DNA from: Nematostella vectensis
Taxonomy: Eukaryota > Cnidaria > Anthozoa > Actiniaria > Edwardsiidae
NCBI RefSeq assembly: GCF_932526225.1
Contig: NC_064038.1
Location: 746,001 to 810,000 of the forward strand
DNA: 64,000 nt
Direction of reading: 5' to 3'
Positions 36,133-48,176 of this stretch are shown one piece after another (position 1 is the stretch's first letter; each line of letters starts with the position of its first letter). The notes under the pieces were generated by a model, which was given only the letters and a program-made list of their open reading frames with translations, ran no database searches and was not told the origin of the DNA. A program made the position numbers and the translations under genes.

Positions 36133-38141
36133 ACAAAGCAAAGAGTTTGAGGAAGTAAACAAGTATGTGAACTTTAATGTTCTATTTGAAGGGGTGCATT
36201 TTGTACAGGGAAGCATACATAGAATGCTTAACTGGTGGAGAGGGAAGAGGTAAAAGTTTATTGAGCATAATTTCAACAATAGCAGGGGGAAGAGAGGGGC
36301 ACTCTCTTCATACAATATTGCAGTTGTTACCTATTATTAAATAAGTTTGTAACATGTCTTTGTTTATTAAGCAAGGTCTATTTCTGAGACAAGCAAACTC
36401 AAGTAAGGCTGTTGAAATAACAGGTGAGTGTTAAAAGAAAAACAATTATCTGATTAGAAAACTACTGTAGATTCCTTTGCACCAAAATAAGAACAAACTT
36501 CATTTTGTTTGTTATTTATGAGGAACGAGATGAGCTCTACAAAGCCATAAAGAAATATGTATTGCTCATCTAAATTATACAAGTAAATGATAATATTAAA
36601 AAAGAACTACTGTAAGTAATTAGAGTGGTTTTCATTAACCCGTGAAACAAAGTGTGATAGTTAAACGGTAATAGTTAGTAAAACACAAAAAAGAACAATA
36701 GAATCAGATCACCACAAAGTGTAATACGCTAAAGCGTAGTTCACGGGTTAATGAAGGTTTTGACATTTCAACCTTACGTCCACATGAAAGTAATGCCTAA
36801 TATCGAGTGCCCTACAGTAAGTGTTTTGCAGTCAAGTTGTTTTCTGTTAGTAGGTAAAAAAATATTCTAAATAATAGTAATCATAGCTATGGTCACCACT
36901 TACACATATAGAACTTGTAATGAAAAGAAAGAAAAAACATATATATATATGCAGTCAAACAACAGAATTGCATGATAACCTTGAATATATTGAATAAAGG
37001 ACTGCAAAAAACATCTTTTGTACTAGTTGCTTGAATTGACCCTTGGCTATTTTTAGCTGAATTCCCCTCCCCCTCTAAAAAGGAAAATAATAATAATAAT
37101 AATAATAGAAGAAAACTAAAAAGAAAACAAATACAACAGAGACCCCCACCAACAATTTTGATTTTTTTTACTTTCCTTTAAAAGGGGAGTGTCATGGTTA
37201 AGAGATTTGCAATAGCTCTAGAGCCCTGACACAATGAACTTCAGTGAAATTCTAATACTGACTTATGAGCTTTTGGTACATGTGGGAGACTTTAAACAAA
37301 ACAAAAAAAAATGACCACAAACTGTCCATTAACATAGTTTTCTATATAACATGCATATTAATTAATAAGGTATTGACAGCTTTTAAAAAGTTCAACTGTT
37401 TGTAGACACTTAAAAGCCTACAATAAACACTGACTCCAGACATGCGCAGTACTATGCTGCTGCCCCTTTAAAGTAAAATACAGCTTTACTTAGTCAGCGT
37501 AGACAATATTGTGGATTTTGGCAATATTTTAATATGAATATGTCAATATTCTCCCCCCTTACGTCTTTATTTCTATTTATTTTATGCTTTTCACATGATA
37601 CCAAAACAGCGTCATTTTTCTTCGCTAATTTGATGTCATGTACACAATAAAAGAGATGCGCCCGTGCGCATGGCGAGTCCCCAAGGGACCCAAGACGCCC
37701 AAATAGACCTCTATTTTTTGTCATCCACAATCTCGGCGAGCTGTGCGTGGCGTAACCGTATTACAGGCCTGGGATCCTGGTTATTATCCTCCCCATTAAT
37801 GCGCGGGTTGGGATAACCTTGCAAGAGTGTTGTACAGCATATTCGCTCGGAAATATCGGTGCTTGGGGCCTTCGGGTTCTTTACAGCCTTCCGTAAAAGC
37901 CTTGTGCTGCCATACCGATTGGGTAATCCGTATGTATGGTTTCCGTTTTGTTCTTCAGACCGGGTTCGATCCCAGGCCAATGGGCTTTTTTTTTTTAATT
38001 CGTTTTTTTTCTTTGTGCTGGACTTCCTTAATCCTGATAGGTTTTGCGCAAAAATAATAAAAAAAGTGAGTTTGCAAAATAAGCTTGCTAGATTTATTGA
38101 TTATATGTATTCAATTTGTTCCTAGGAAGTTAACAAAAAAC
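36133..38141 (+). repeat. Array unit 19 (2,009 bp), second copy of type B
   Basis: MITE starts at 36635; tRNA-like module at 37909-37985 with intact B box. Shares ATAACATGCATATTAATTAA, TTATTATCC and the ACATATAT microsatellite start with unit 15, 8,043 bp upstream, and with unit 20. Confidence 0.95.
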
Positions 38142-40146
38142 ACAAAGCAAAGAGTTTGAGGAAGTAAACAAGTATGTGAACTTTAATGTTCTATTTGAAG
38201 GGGTGCATTTTGTACAGGGAAGCATACATAGAATGCTTAACTGGTGGAGAGGGAAGAGGTAAAAGTTTATTGAGCATAATTTCAACAATAGCAGGGGGAA
38301 GAGAGGGGCACTCTCTTCATACAATATTGCAGTTGTTACCTATTATTAAATAAGTTTGTAACATGTCTTTGTTTATTAAGCAAGGTCTATTTCTGAGACA
38401 AGCAAACTCAAGTAAGGCTGTTGAAATAACAGGTGAGTGTTAAAAGAAAAACAATTATCTGATTAGAAAACTACTGTAGATTCCTTTGCACCAAAATAAG
38501 AACAAACTTCATTTTGTTTGTTATTTATGAGGAACGAGATGAGCTCTACAAAGCCATAAAGAAATATGTATTGCTCATCTAAATTATACAAGTAAATGAT
38601 AATATTAAAAAAGAACTACTGTAAGTAATTAGAGTGGTTTTCATTAACCCGTGAAACAAAGTGTGATAGTTAAACGGTAATAGTTAGTAAAACACAAAAA
38701 AGAACAATAGAATCAGATCACCACAAAGTGTAATACGCTAAAGCGTAGTTCACGGGTTAATGAAGGTTTTGACATTTCAACCTTACGTCCACATGAAAGT
38801 AATGCCTAATATCGAGTGCCCTACAGTAAGTGTTTTGCAGTCAAGTTGTTTTCTGTTAGTAGGTAAAAAAATATTCTAAATAATAGTAATCATAGCTATG
38901 GTCACCACTTACACATATAGAACTTGTAATGAAAAGAAAGAAAACATATATATATATGCAGTCAAACAACAGAATTGCATGATAACCTTGAATATATTGA
39001 ATAAAGGACTGCAAAAAACATCTTTTGTACTAGTTGCTTGAATTGACCCTTGGCTATTTTTAGCTGAATTCCCCTCCCCCTCTAAAAAGGAAAATAATAA
39101 TAATAATAATAATAGAAGAAAACTAAAAAGAAAACAAATACAACAGAGACCCCCACCAACAATTTTGATTTTTTTTACTTTCCTTTAAAAGGGGAGTGTC
39201 ATGGTTAAGAGATTTGCAATAGCTCTAGAGCCCTGACACAATGAACTTCAGTGAAATTCTAATACTGACTTATGAGCTTTTGGTACATGTGGGAGACTTT
39301 AAACAAAACAAAAAAAAATGACCACAAACTGTCCATTAACATAGTTTTCTATATAACATGCATATTAATTAATAAGGTATTGACAGCTTTTAAAAAGTTC
39401 AACTGTTTGTAGACACTTAAAAGCCTACAATAAACACTGACTCCAGACATGCGCAGTACTATGCTGCTGCCCCTTTAAAGTAAAATACAGCTTTACTTAG
39501 TCAGCGTAGACAATATTGTGGATTTTGGCAATATTTTAATATGAATATGTCAATATTCTCCCCCCTTACGTCTTTATTTCTATTTATTTTATGCTTTTCA
39601 CATGATACCAAAACAGCGTCATTTTTCTTCGCTAATTTGATGTCATGTACACAATAAAAGAGATGCGCCCGTGCGCATGGCGAGTCCCCAAGGGACCCAA
39701 GACGCCCAAATAGACCTCTATTTTTTGTCATCCACAATCTCGGCGAGCTGTGCGTGGCGTAACCGTATTACAGGCCTGGGATCCTGGTTATTATCCTCCC
39801 CATTAATGCGCGGGTTGGGATAACCTTGCAAGAGTGTTGTACAGCATATTCGCTCGGAAATATCGGTGCTTGGGGCCTTCGGGTTCTTTACAGCCTTCCG
39901 TAAAAGCCTTGTGCTGCCATACCGATTGGGTAATCCGTATGTATGGTTTCCGTTTTGTTCTTCAGACCGGGTTCGATCCCAGGCCAATGGGCTTTTTTTT
40001 TAATTCGTTTTTTTTCTTTGTGCTGGACTTCCTTAATCCTGATAGGTTTTGCGCAAAAATAATAAAAAAAGTGAGTTTGCAAAATAAGCTTGCTAGATTT
40101 ATTGATTATATGTATTCAATTTGTTCCTAGGAAGTTAACAAAAAAC
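38142..40146 (+). repeat. Array unit 20 (2,005 bp), extra copy of type B
   Basis: MITE starts at 38644; tRNA-like module at 39916-39992. Nearly the same as unit 19, differing mainly in A-run and T-run lengths. It is the unit present twice in the second higher-order block, which moves unit 21 to an offset of 10,048 bp rather than about 8,043 bp. Confidence 0.95.
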
Positions 40147-42157
40147 ACAAAGCAAAGAGTTTGAGGAAGTAAACAAGTATGTGAACTTTAATGTTCTATT
40201 TGAAGGGGTGCATTTTGTACAGGGAAGCATACATAGAATGCTTAACTGGTGGAGAGGGAAGAGGTAAAAGTTTATTGAGCATAATTTCAACAATAGCAGG
40301 GGGAAGAGAGGGGCACTCTCTTCATACAATATTGCAGTTGTTACCTATTATTAAATAAGTTTGTAACATGTCTTTGTTTATTAAGCAAGGTCTATTTCTG
40401 AGACAAGCAAACTCAAGTAAGGCTGTTGAAATAACAGGTGAGTGTTAAAAGAAAAACAATTATCTGATTAGAAAACTACTGTAGATTCCTTTGCACCAAA
40501 ATAAGAACAAACTTCATTTTGTTTGTTATTTATGAGGAACGAGATGAGCTCTACAAAGCCATAAAGAAATATGTATTGCTCATCTAAATTATACAAGTAA
40601 ATGATAATATTAAAAAAGAACTACTGTAAGTAATTAGAGTGGTTTTCATTAACCCGTGAAACAAAGTGTGATAGTTAAACGGTAATAGTTAGTAAAACAC
40701 AAAAAAGAACAATAGAATCAGATCACCACAAAGTGTAATACGCTAAAGCGTAGTTCACGGGTTAATGAAGGTTTTGACATTTCAACCTTACGTCCACATG
40801 AAAGTAATGCCTAATATCGAGTGCCCTACAGTAAGTGTTTTGCAGTCAAGTTGTTTTCTGTTAGTAGGTAAAAAAATATTCTAAATAATAGTAATCATAG
40901 CTATGGTCACCACTTACACATATAGAACTTGTAATGAAAAGAAAGAAAAAAAATATATATATATGCAGTCAAACAACAGAATTGCATGATAACCTTGAAT
41001 ATATTGAATAAAGGACTGCAAAAAACATCTTTTGTACTAGTTGCTTGAATTGACCCTTGGCTATTTTTAGCTGAATTCCCCTCCCCCTCTAAAAAAGAAA
41101 ATAATAATAACAATAATAATAGAAGAAAACTAAAAAGAAAACAAATACAACAGAGACCCCCACCAACAATTTTGATTTTTTTTACTTTCCTTTAAAAGGG
41201 GAGTGTCATGGTTAAGAGATTTGCAATAGCTCTAGAGCCCTGACACAATGAACTTCAGTGAAATTCTAATACTGACTTATGAGCTTTTGGTACATGTGGG
41301 AGACTTTAAACAAAACAAAAAAAAATGACCACAAACTGTCCATTAACATAGTTTTCTATATAATATTGCATATTATTTAATAAGATATTGACAGCTTTTA
41401 AAAAGTTCAACTGTTTGTAGACACTTAAAAGCCTACAATAAACACTGACTCCAGACATGCGCAGTACTATGCTGCTGCCCCTTTAAAGTAAAATACAGCT
41501 TTACTTAGTCAGCGTAGACAATATTGTGGATTTTGGCAATATTTTAATATGAATATGTCAATATTCTCCCCCCTTACGTCTTTATTTCTATTTATTTTAT
41601 GCTTTTCACATGATACCAAAACAGCGTCTTTTTTCTTCGCTAATTTGATGTCATGTACACAATAAAAGAGATGCGCCCGTGCGCATGGCGAGTCCCCAAG
41701 GGACCCAAGACGCCCAAATAGACCTCTATTTTTTGTCATCCACAATCTCGGCGAGCTGTGCGTGGCGTAACCGTATTACAGGCCTGGGATCCTGGTTATT
41801 GTCCTCCCCATTAATGCGCGGGTTGGGATAACCTTGCAAGAGTGTTGTACAGCATATTCGCTCGGAAATATCGGTGCTTGGGGCCTTCGGGTTCTTTACA
41901 GCCTTCCGTAAAAGCCTTGTGCTGCCATACCGATTGGGTAATCCGTATGTATGGTTTCCGTTTTGTTCTTCAGACCGGGTGCGATCCCAGGCCAATGGGC
42001 TTTTTTTTTTTAATTCGTTTTTTTTTCTTTGTGCTGGACTTCCTTAATCCTGATAGGTTTTGCGCAAAAATAATAAAAAAGGTGAGTTTGCAAAATAAGC
42101 TTGCTAGATTTATTGATTATATGTATTCAATTTGTTCCTAGGAAGTTAACAAAAAAC
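40147..42157 (+). repeat. Array unit 21 (2,011 bp), second copy of type C
   Basis: MITE starts at 40649; tRNA-like module at 41924-42000, with the same mutated B box as unit 16 (GGTGCGATCCC, 41978-41988). Also shares AATAACAATAAT, AAGATATTGAC and AAGGTGAG with unit 16; I see no difference between the two units on reading. Confidence 0.95.
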
Positions 42158-44164
42158 ACAAAGCAAAGAGTTTGAGGAAGTAAACAAGTATGTGAACTTT
42201 AATGTTCTATTTGAAGGGGTGCATTTTGTACAGGGAAGCATACATAGAATGCTTAACTGGTGGAGAGGGAAGAGGTAAAAGTTTATTGAGCATAATTTCA
42301 ACAATAGCAGGGGGAAGAGAGGGGCACTCTCTTCATACAATATTGCAGTTGTTACCTATTATTAAATAAGTTTGTAACATGTCTTTGTTTATTAAGCAAG
42401 GTCTATTTCTGAGACAAGCAAACTCAAGTAAGGCTGTTGAAATAACAGGTGAGTGTTAAAAGAAAAACAATTATCTGATTAGAAAACTACTGTAGATTCC
42501 TTTGCACCAAAATAAGAACAAACTTCATTTTGTTTGTTATTTATGAGGAACGAGATGAGCTCTACAAAGCCATAAAGAAATATGTATTGCTCATCTAAAT
42601 TATACAAGTAAATGATAATATTAAAAAAGAACTACTGTAAGTAATTAGAGTGGTTTTCATTAACCCGTGAAACAAAGTGTGATAGTTAAACGGTAATAGT
42701 TAGTAAAACACAAAAAAGAACAATAGAATCAGATCACCACAAAGTGTAATACGCTAAAGCGTAGTTCACGGGTTAATGAAGGTTTTGACATTTCAACCTT
42801 ACGTCCACATGAAAGTAATGCCTAATATCGAGTGCCCTACAGTAAGTGTTTTGCAGTCAAGTTGTTTTCTGTTAGTAGGTAAAAAAATATTCTAAATAAT
42901 AGTAATCATAGCTATGGTCACCACTTACACATATAGAACTTGTAATGAAAAGAAAGAAAAAATATATATATATATGCAGTCAAACAACAGAATTGCATGA
43001 TAACCTTGAATATATTGAATAAAGGACTGCAAAAAACATCTTTTGTACTAGTTGCTTGAATTGACCATTGGCTATTTTTAGCTGAATTCCCCTCCCCCTC
43101 TAAAAAGGAAAATAATAATAATAATAATAATAGAAGAAAACTAAAAAGAAAACAAATACAACAGAGACCCCCACCAACAATTTTGATTTTTTTTACTTTC
43201 CTTTAAAAGGGGAGTGTCATGGTTAAGAGATTTGCAATAGCTCTAGAGCCCTGACACAATGAACTTCAGTGAAATTCTAATACTGACTTATGAGCTTTTG
43301 GTACATGTGGGAGACTTTAAACAAAACAAAAAAAAATGACCACAAACTGTCCATTAACATAGTTTTCTATATAACATGCATATTATTTAATAAGGTATTG
43401 ACAGCTTTTAAAAAGTTCAACTGTTTGTAGACACTTAAAAGCCTACAATAAACACTGACTCCAGACATGCGCAGTACTATGCTGCTGCCCCTTTAAAGTA
43501 AAATACAGCTTTACTTAGTCAGCGTAGACAATAAAGTGGATTTTGGCAATATTTCAATATGAATATGTCAATATTCTCCACCCTTACGTCTTTATTTCTA
43601 TTTATTTTATGCTTTTCACATGATACCAAAACAGCGCCTTTTTTCTTCGCTAATTTGATGTCATGTACACAATAAAAGAGATGCGCCCGTGCGCATGGCG
43701 AGTCCCCAAGGGACCCAAGACGCCCAAATAGACCTCTATTTTTTGTCATCCACAATCTCGGCGAGCTGTGCGTGGCGTAACCGAATTACAGGCCTGGGAT
43801 CCTGGTTATTATCCTCCCCATTAATGCGCGGGTTGGGATAACCTTGCAAGAGTGTTGTACAGCATATTCGCTCGGAAATATCGGTGCTTGGGGCCTTCGG
43901 GTTCTTTACAGCCTTCCGTAAAAGCCTTGTGCTGCCATACCGATTGGGTAATCCGTATGTATGGTTTCCGTTTTGTTCTTCAGACCGGGTTCGATCCCAG
44001 GCCAATGGGCTTTTTTTTTTAATTCGTTTTTTTTTTTGTGCTGGACTTCCTTAATCCTGATAGGTTTTGCGCAAAAATAATAAAAAAAGTGAGTTTGCAA
44101 AATAAGCTTGCTAGATTTATTGATTATATGTATTCAATTTGTTCCTAGGAAGTTAACAAAAAAC
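42158..44164 (+). repeat. Array unit 22 (2,007 bp), apparent chimera
   Basis: MITE starts at 42660; tRNA-like module at 43934-44010. The first part matches type D (unit 17), but the second part carries type-B marks (ATAACATGC near 43374, TTATTATCC near 43806) plus AATAAAGTGG at 43530, shared with distant unit 8. Private variants are ATTTCAATATG, TCCACCCTTAC, CAGCGCCTTTT and CCGAATTACAGG between 43550 and 43795. The second T tract has lost its C and joins the following T run. Confidence 0.95.
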
Positions 44165-46171
44165 ACAAAGCAAAGAGTTTGAGGAAGTAAACAAGTATGT
44201 GAACTTTAATGTTCTATTTGAAGGGGTGCATTTTGTACAGGGAAGCATACATAGAATGCTTAACTGGTGGAGAGGGAAGAGGTAAAAGTTTATTGAGCAT
44301 AATTTCAACAATAGCAGGGGGAAGAGAGGGGCACTCTCTTCATACAATATTGCAGTTGTTACCTATTATTAAATAAGTTTGTAACATGTCTTTGTTTATT
44401 AAGCAAGGTCTATTTCTGAGACAAGCAAACTCAAGTAAGGCTGTTGAAATAACAGGTGAGTGTTAAAAGAAAAACAATTATCTGATTAGAAAACTACTGT
44501 AGATTCCTTTGCACCAAAATAAGAACAAACTTCATTTTGTTTGTTATTTATGAGGAACGAGATGAGCTCTACAAAGCCATAAAGAAATATGTATTGCTCA
44601 TCTAAATTATACAAGTAAATGATAATATTAAAAAAGAACTACTGTAAGTAATTAGAGTGGTTTTCATTAACCCGTGAAACAAAGTGTGATAGTTAAACGG
44701 TAATAGTTAGTAAAACACAAAAAAGAACAATAGAATCAGATCACCACAAAGTGTAATACGCTAAAGCGTAGTTCACGGGTTAATAAAGGTTTTGACATTT
44801 CAACCTTACGTCCACATGAAAGTAATGCCTAATATCGAGTGCCCTACAGTAAGTGTTTTGCAGTCAAGTTGTTTTCTGTTAGTAGGTAAAAAAATATTCT
44901 AAATAATAGTAATCATAGCTATGGTCACCACTTACACATATAGAACTTGTAATGAAAAGAAAGAAAAAATATATATATATATGCAGTCAAACAACAGAAT
45001 TGCATGATAACCTTGAATATATTGAATAAAGGACTGCAAAAAACATCTTTTGTACTAGTTGCTTGAATTGACCATTGGCTATTTTTAGCTGAATTCCCCT
45101 CCCCCTCTAAAAAGGAAAATAATAATAATAATAATAGAAGAAAACTAAAAAGAAAACAAATACAACAGAGACCCCCACCAACAATTTTGATTTTTTTTTA
45201 CTTTCCTTTAAAAGGGGAGTGTCATGGTTAAGAGATTTGCAATAGCTCTAGAGCCCTGACACAATGAACTTCAGTGAAATTCTAATACTGACTTATGAGC
45301 TTTTGGTACATGTGGGAGACTTTAAACAAAACAAAAAAAATTACCACAAACTGTCCATTAACATAGTTTTCTATATAATATTGCATATTATTTAATAAGG
45401 TATTGACAGCTTTTAAAAAGTTCAACTGTTTGTAGACACTTAAAAGCCTACAATAAACACTGACTCCAGACATGCGCAGTACTATGCTGCTGCCCCTTTC
45501 AAGTAAAATACAGCTTTACTTAGTCAGCGTAGACAATATTGTGGATTTTGTCAATATTTTAATATGAATATGTCAATATTCTCCCCCCTTACGTCTTTAT
45601 TTCTATTTATTTTATGCTTTTCACATGATACCAAAACAGCGTCTTTTTTCTTCGCTAATTTGATGTCATGTACACAATAAAAGAGATGCGCCCGTGCGCA
45701 TGGCGAGTCCCCAAGGGACCCAAGACGCCCAAATAGACCTCTATTTTTTGTCATCCACAATCTCGGCGAGCTGTGCGTGGCGTAACCGTATTACAGGCCT
45801 GGGATCCTGGTTATTGTCCTCCCCATTAATGCGCGGGTTGGGATAACCTTGCAAGAGTGTTGTACAGCATATTCGCTCGGAAATATCGGTGCTTGGGGCC
45901 TTCGGGTTCTTTACAGCCTTCCGTAAAAGCCTTGTGCTGCCATACCGATTGGGTAATCCGTATGTATGGTTTCCGTTTTGTTCTTCAGACCGGGTTCGAT
46001 CCCAGGCCAATGGGCTTTTTTTTTAATTCGTTTTTTTTTTCTTTGTGCTGGACTTCCTTAATCCTGATAGGTTTTGCGCAAAAATAATAAAAAAAGTGAG
46101 TTTGCAAAATAAGCTTGCTAGATTTATTGATTATATGTATTCAATTTGTTCCTAGGAAGTTAACAAAAAAC
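44165..46171 (+). repeat. Array unit 23 (2,007 bp)
   Basis: MITE starts at 44667 and is followed by GTTAATAAAGG, the state otherwise seen only in units 2-4; tRNA-like module at 45939-46015. First of the run of units with TTTGTCAATATT. Private variants are AAATTACCAC near 45338 and CCCTTTCAAGTAA near 45494. Confidence 0.95.
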
Positions 46172-48176
46172 ACAAAGCAAAGAGTTTGAGGAAGTAAACA
46201 AGTATGTGAACTTTAATGTTCTATTTGAAGGGGTGCATTTTGTACAGGGAAGCATACATAGAATGCTTAACTGGTGGAGAGGGAAGAGGTAAAAGTTTAT
46301 TGAGCATAATTTCAACAATAGCAGGGGGAAGAGAGGGGCACTCTCTTCATACAATATTGCAGTTGTTACCTATTATTAAATAAGTTTGTAACATGTCTTT
46401 GTTTATTAAGCAAGGTCTATTTCTGAGACAAGCAAACTCAAGTTATGCTGTTGAAATAACAGGTGAGTGTTAAAAGAAAAACAATTATCTGATTAGAAAA
46501 CTACAGTAGATTCCTTTGCACCAAAATAAGAACAAACTTCATTTTGTTTGTTATTTATGAGGAACGAGATGAGCTCTACAAAGCCATAAAGAAATATGTA
46601 TTGCTGATCTAAATTATACAAGTAAATGATAATATTAAAAAAGAACTACTGTAAGTAATTAGAGTGGTTTTCATTAACCCGTGAAACAAAGTGTGATAGT
46701 TAAACGGTAATAGTTAGTAAAACACAAAAAAGAACAATAGAATCAGATCACCACAAAGTGTAATACGCTAAAGCGTAGTTCACGGGTTAATGAAGGTTTT
46801 GACATTTCAACCTTACGTCCACATGAAAGTAATGCCTAATATCGAGTGCCCTACAGTAAGTGTTTTGCAGTCAAGTTGTTTTCTGTTAGTAGGTAAAAAA
46901 ATATTCTAAATAATAGTAATCATAGCTATGGTCACCACTTACACATATAGAACTTGTAATGAAGAGAAAGAAAAAAAATATATATATATGCAGTCAAACA
47001 ACAGAATTGCATGATAACCTTGAATATATTGAATAAAGGACTGCAAAAAACATCTTTTGTACTAGTTGCTTGAATTGACCCTTGGCTATTTTTAGCTGAA
47101 TTCCCCTCCCCCTCTAAAAAAGAAAATAATAATAATAATAATAGAAGAAAACTAAAAAGAAAACAAATACAACAGAGACCCCCACCAACATTTTTTATTT
47201 TTTTTACTTTCCTTTAAAAGGGGAGTGTCATGGTTAAGAGATTTGCAATAGCTCTAGAGCCCTGACACAATGAACTTCAGTGAAATTCTAATACTGACTT
47301 ATGAGCTTTTGGTACATGTGGGAGACTTTAAACAAAACAAAAAAATGACCACAAACTGTCCATTAACATAGTTTTCTATATAATATTGCATATTATTTAA
47401 TAAGGTATAGACAGCTTTTAAAAAGTTCAACTGTTTGTAGACACTTAAAAGCCTACAATAAACACTGACTCCAGACATGCGCAGTACTATGCTGCTGCCC
47501 CTTTAAAGTAAAATACAGCTTTACTTAGTCAGCGTAGACAATATTGTGGATTTTGTCAATATTTTAATATGAATATGTCAATATTCTCCCCCCTTACGTC
47601 TTTATTTCTATTTATTTTATGCTTTTCACATGATACCAAAACAGCGTCTTTTTTCTTCGCTAATTTGATGTCATGTACACAATAAAAGAGATGCGCCCGT
47701 GCGCATGGCGAGTCCCCAAGGGACCCAAGACGCCCAAATAGACCTCTATTTTTTGTCATCCACAATCTCGGCGAGCTGTGCGTGGCGTAACCGTATTACA
47801 GGCCTGGGATCCTGGTTATTGTCCTCCCCATTAATGCGCGGGTTGGGATAACCTTGCAAGAGTGTTGTACAGCATATTCGCTCGGAAATATCGGTGCTTG
47901 GGGCCTTCGGGTTCTTTACAGCCTTCCGTAAAAGCCTTGTGCTGCCATACCGATTGGGTAATCCGTATGTATGGTTTCCGTTTTGTTCTTCAGACCGGGT
48001 TCGATCCCAGGCCAATGGGCTTTTTTTTTAATTCGTTTTTTTTTTCTTTGTGCTGGACTTCCTTAATCCTGATAGGTTTTGCGCAAAAATAATAAAAAAA
48101 GTGAGTTTGCAAAATAAGCTTGCTAGATTTATTGATTATATGTATTCAATTTGTTCCTAGGAAGTTAACAAAAAAC
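46172..48176 (+). repeat. Array unit 24 (2,005 bp)
   Basis: MITE starts at 46674; tRNA-like module at 47944-48020. TTGCTGATCT near 46603 is shared only with unit 32, 16 kb away. Private variants are AAGTTATGCTG near 46441, CTACAGTAG near 46501, AATGAAGAG near 46960 and GGTATAGACAG near 47404. Confidence 0.95.

Larger units (their letters stand above)
34121..44164 (+). repeat. Higher-order block, second copy (units 18-22, A-B-B-C-D')
   Basis: Offsets from the first block are 8,042 bp (A) and 8,043 bp (B), then 10,048 bp for C and D, because type B is present twice (units 19 and 20). The last unit changes type part-way. This is what one block duplication followed by an unequal exchange of a single unit would leave. 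Confidence 0.82.
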
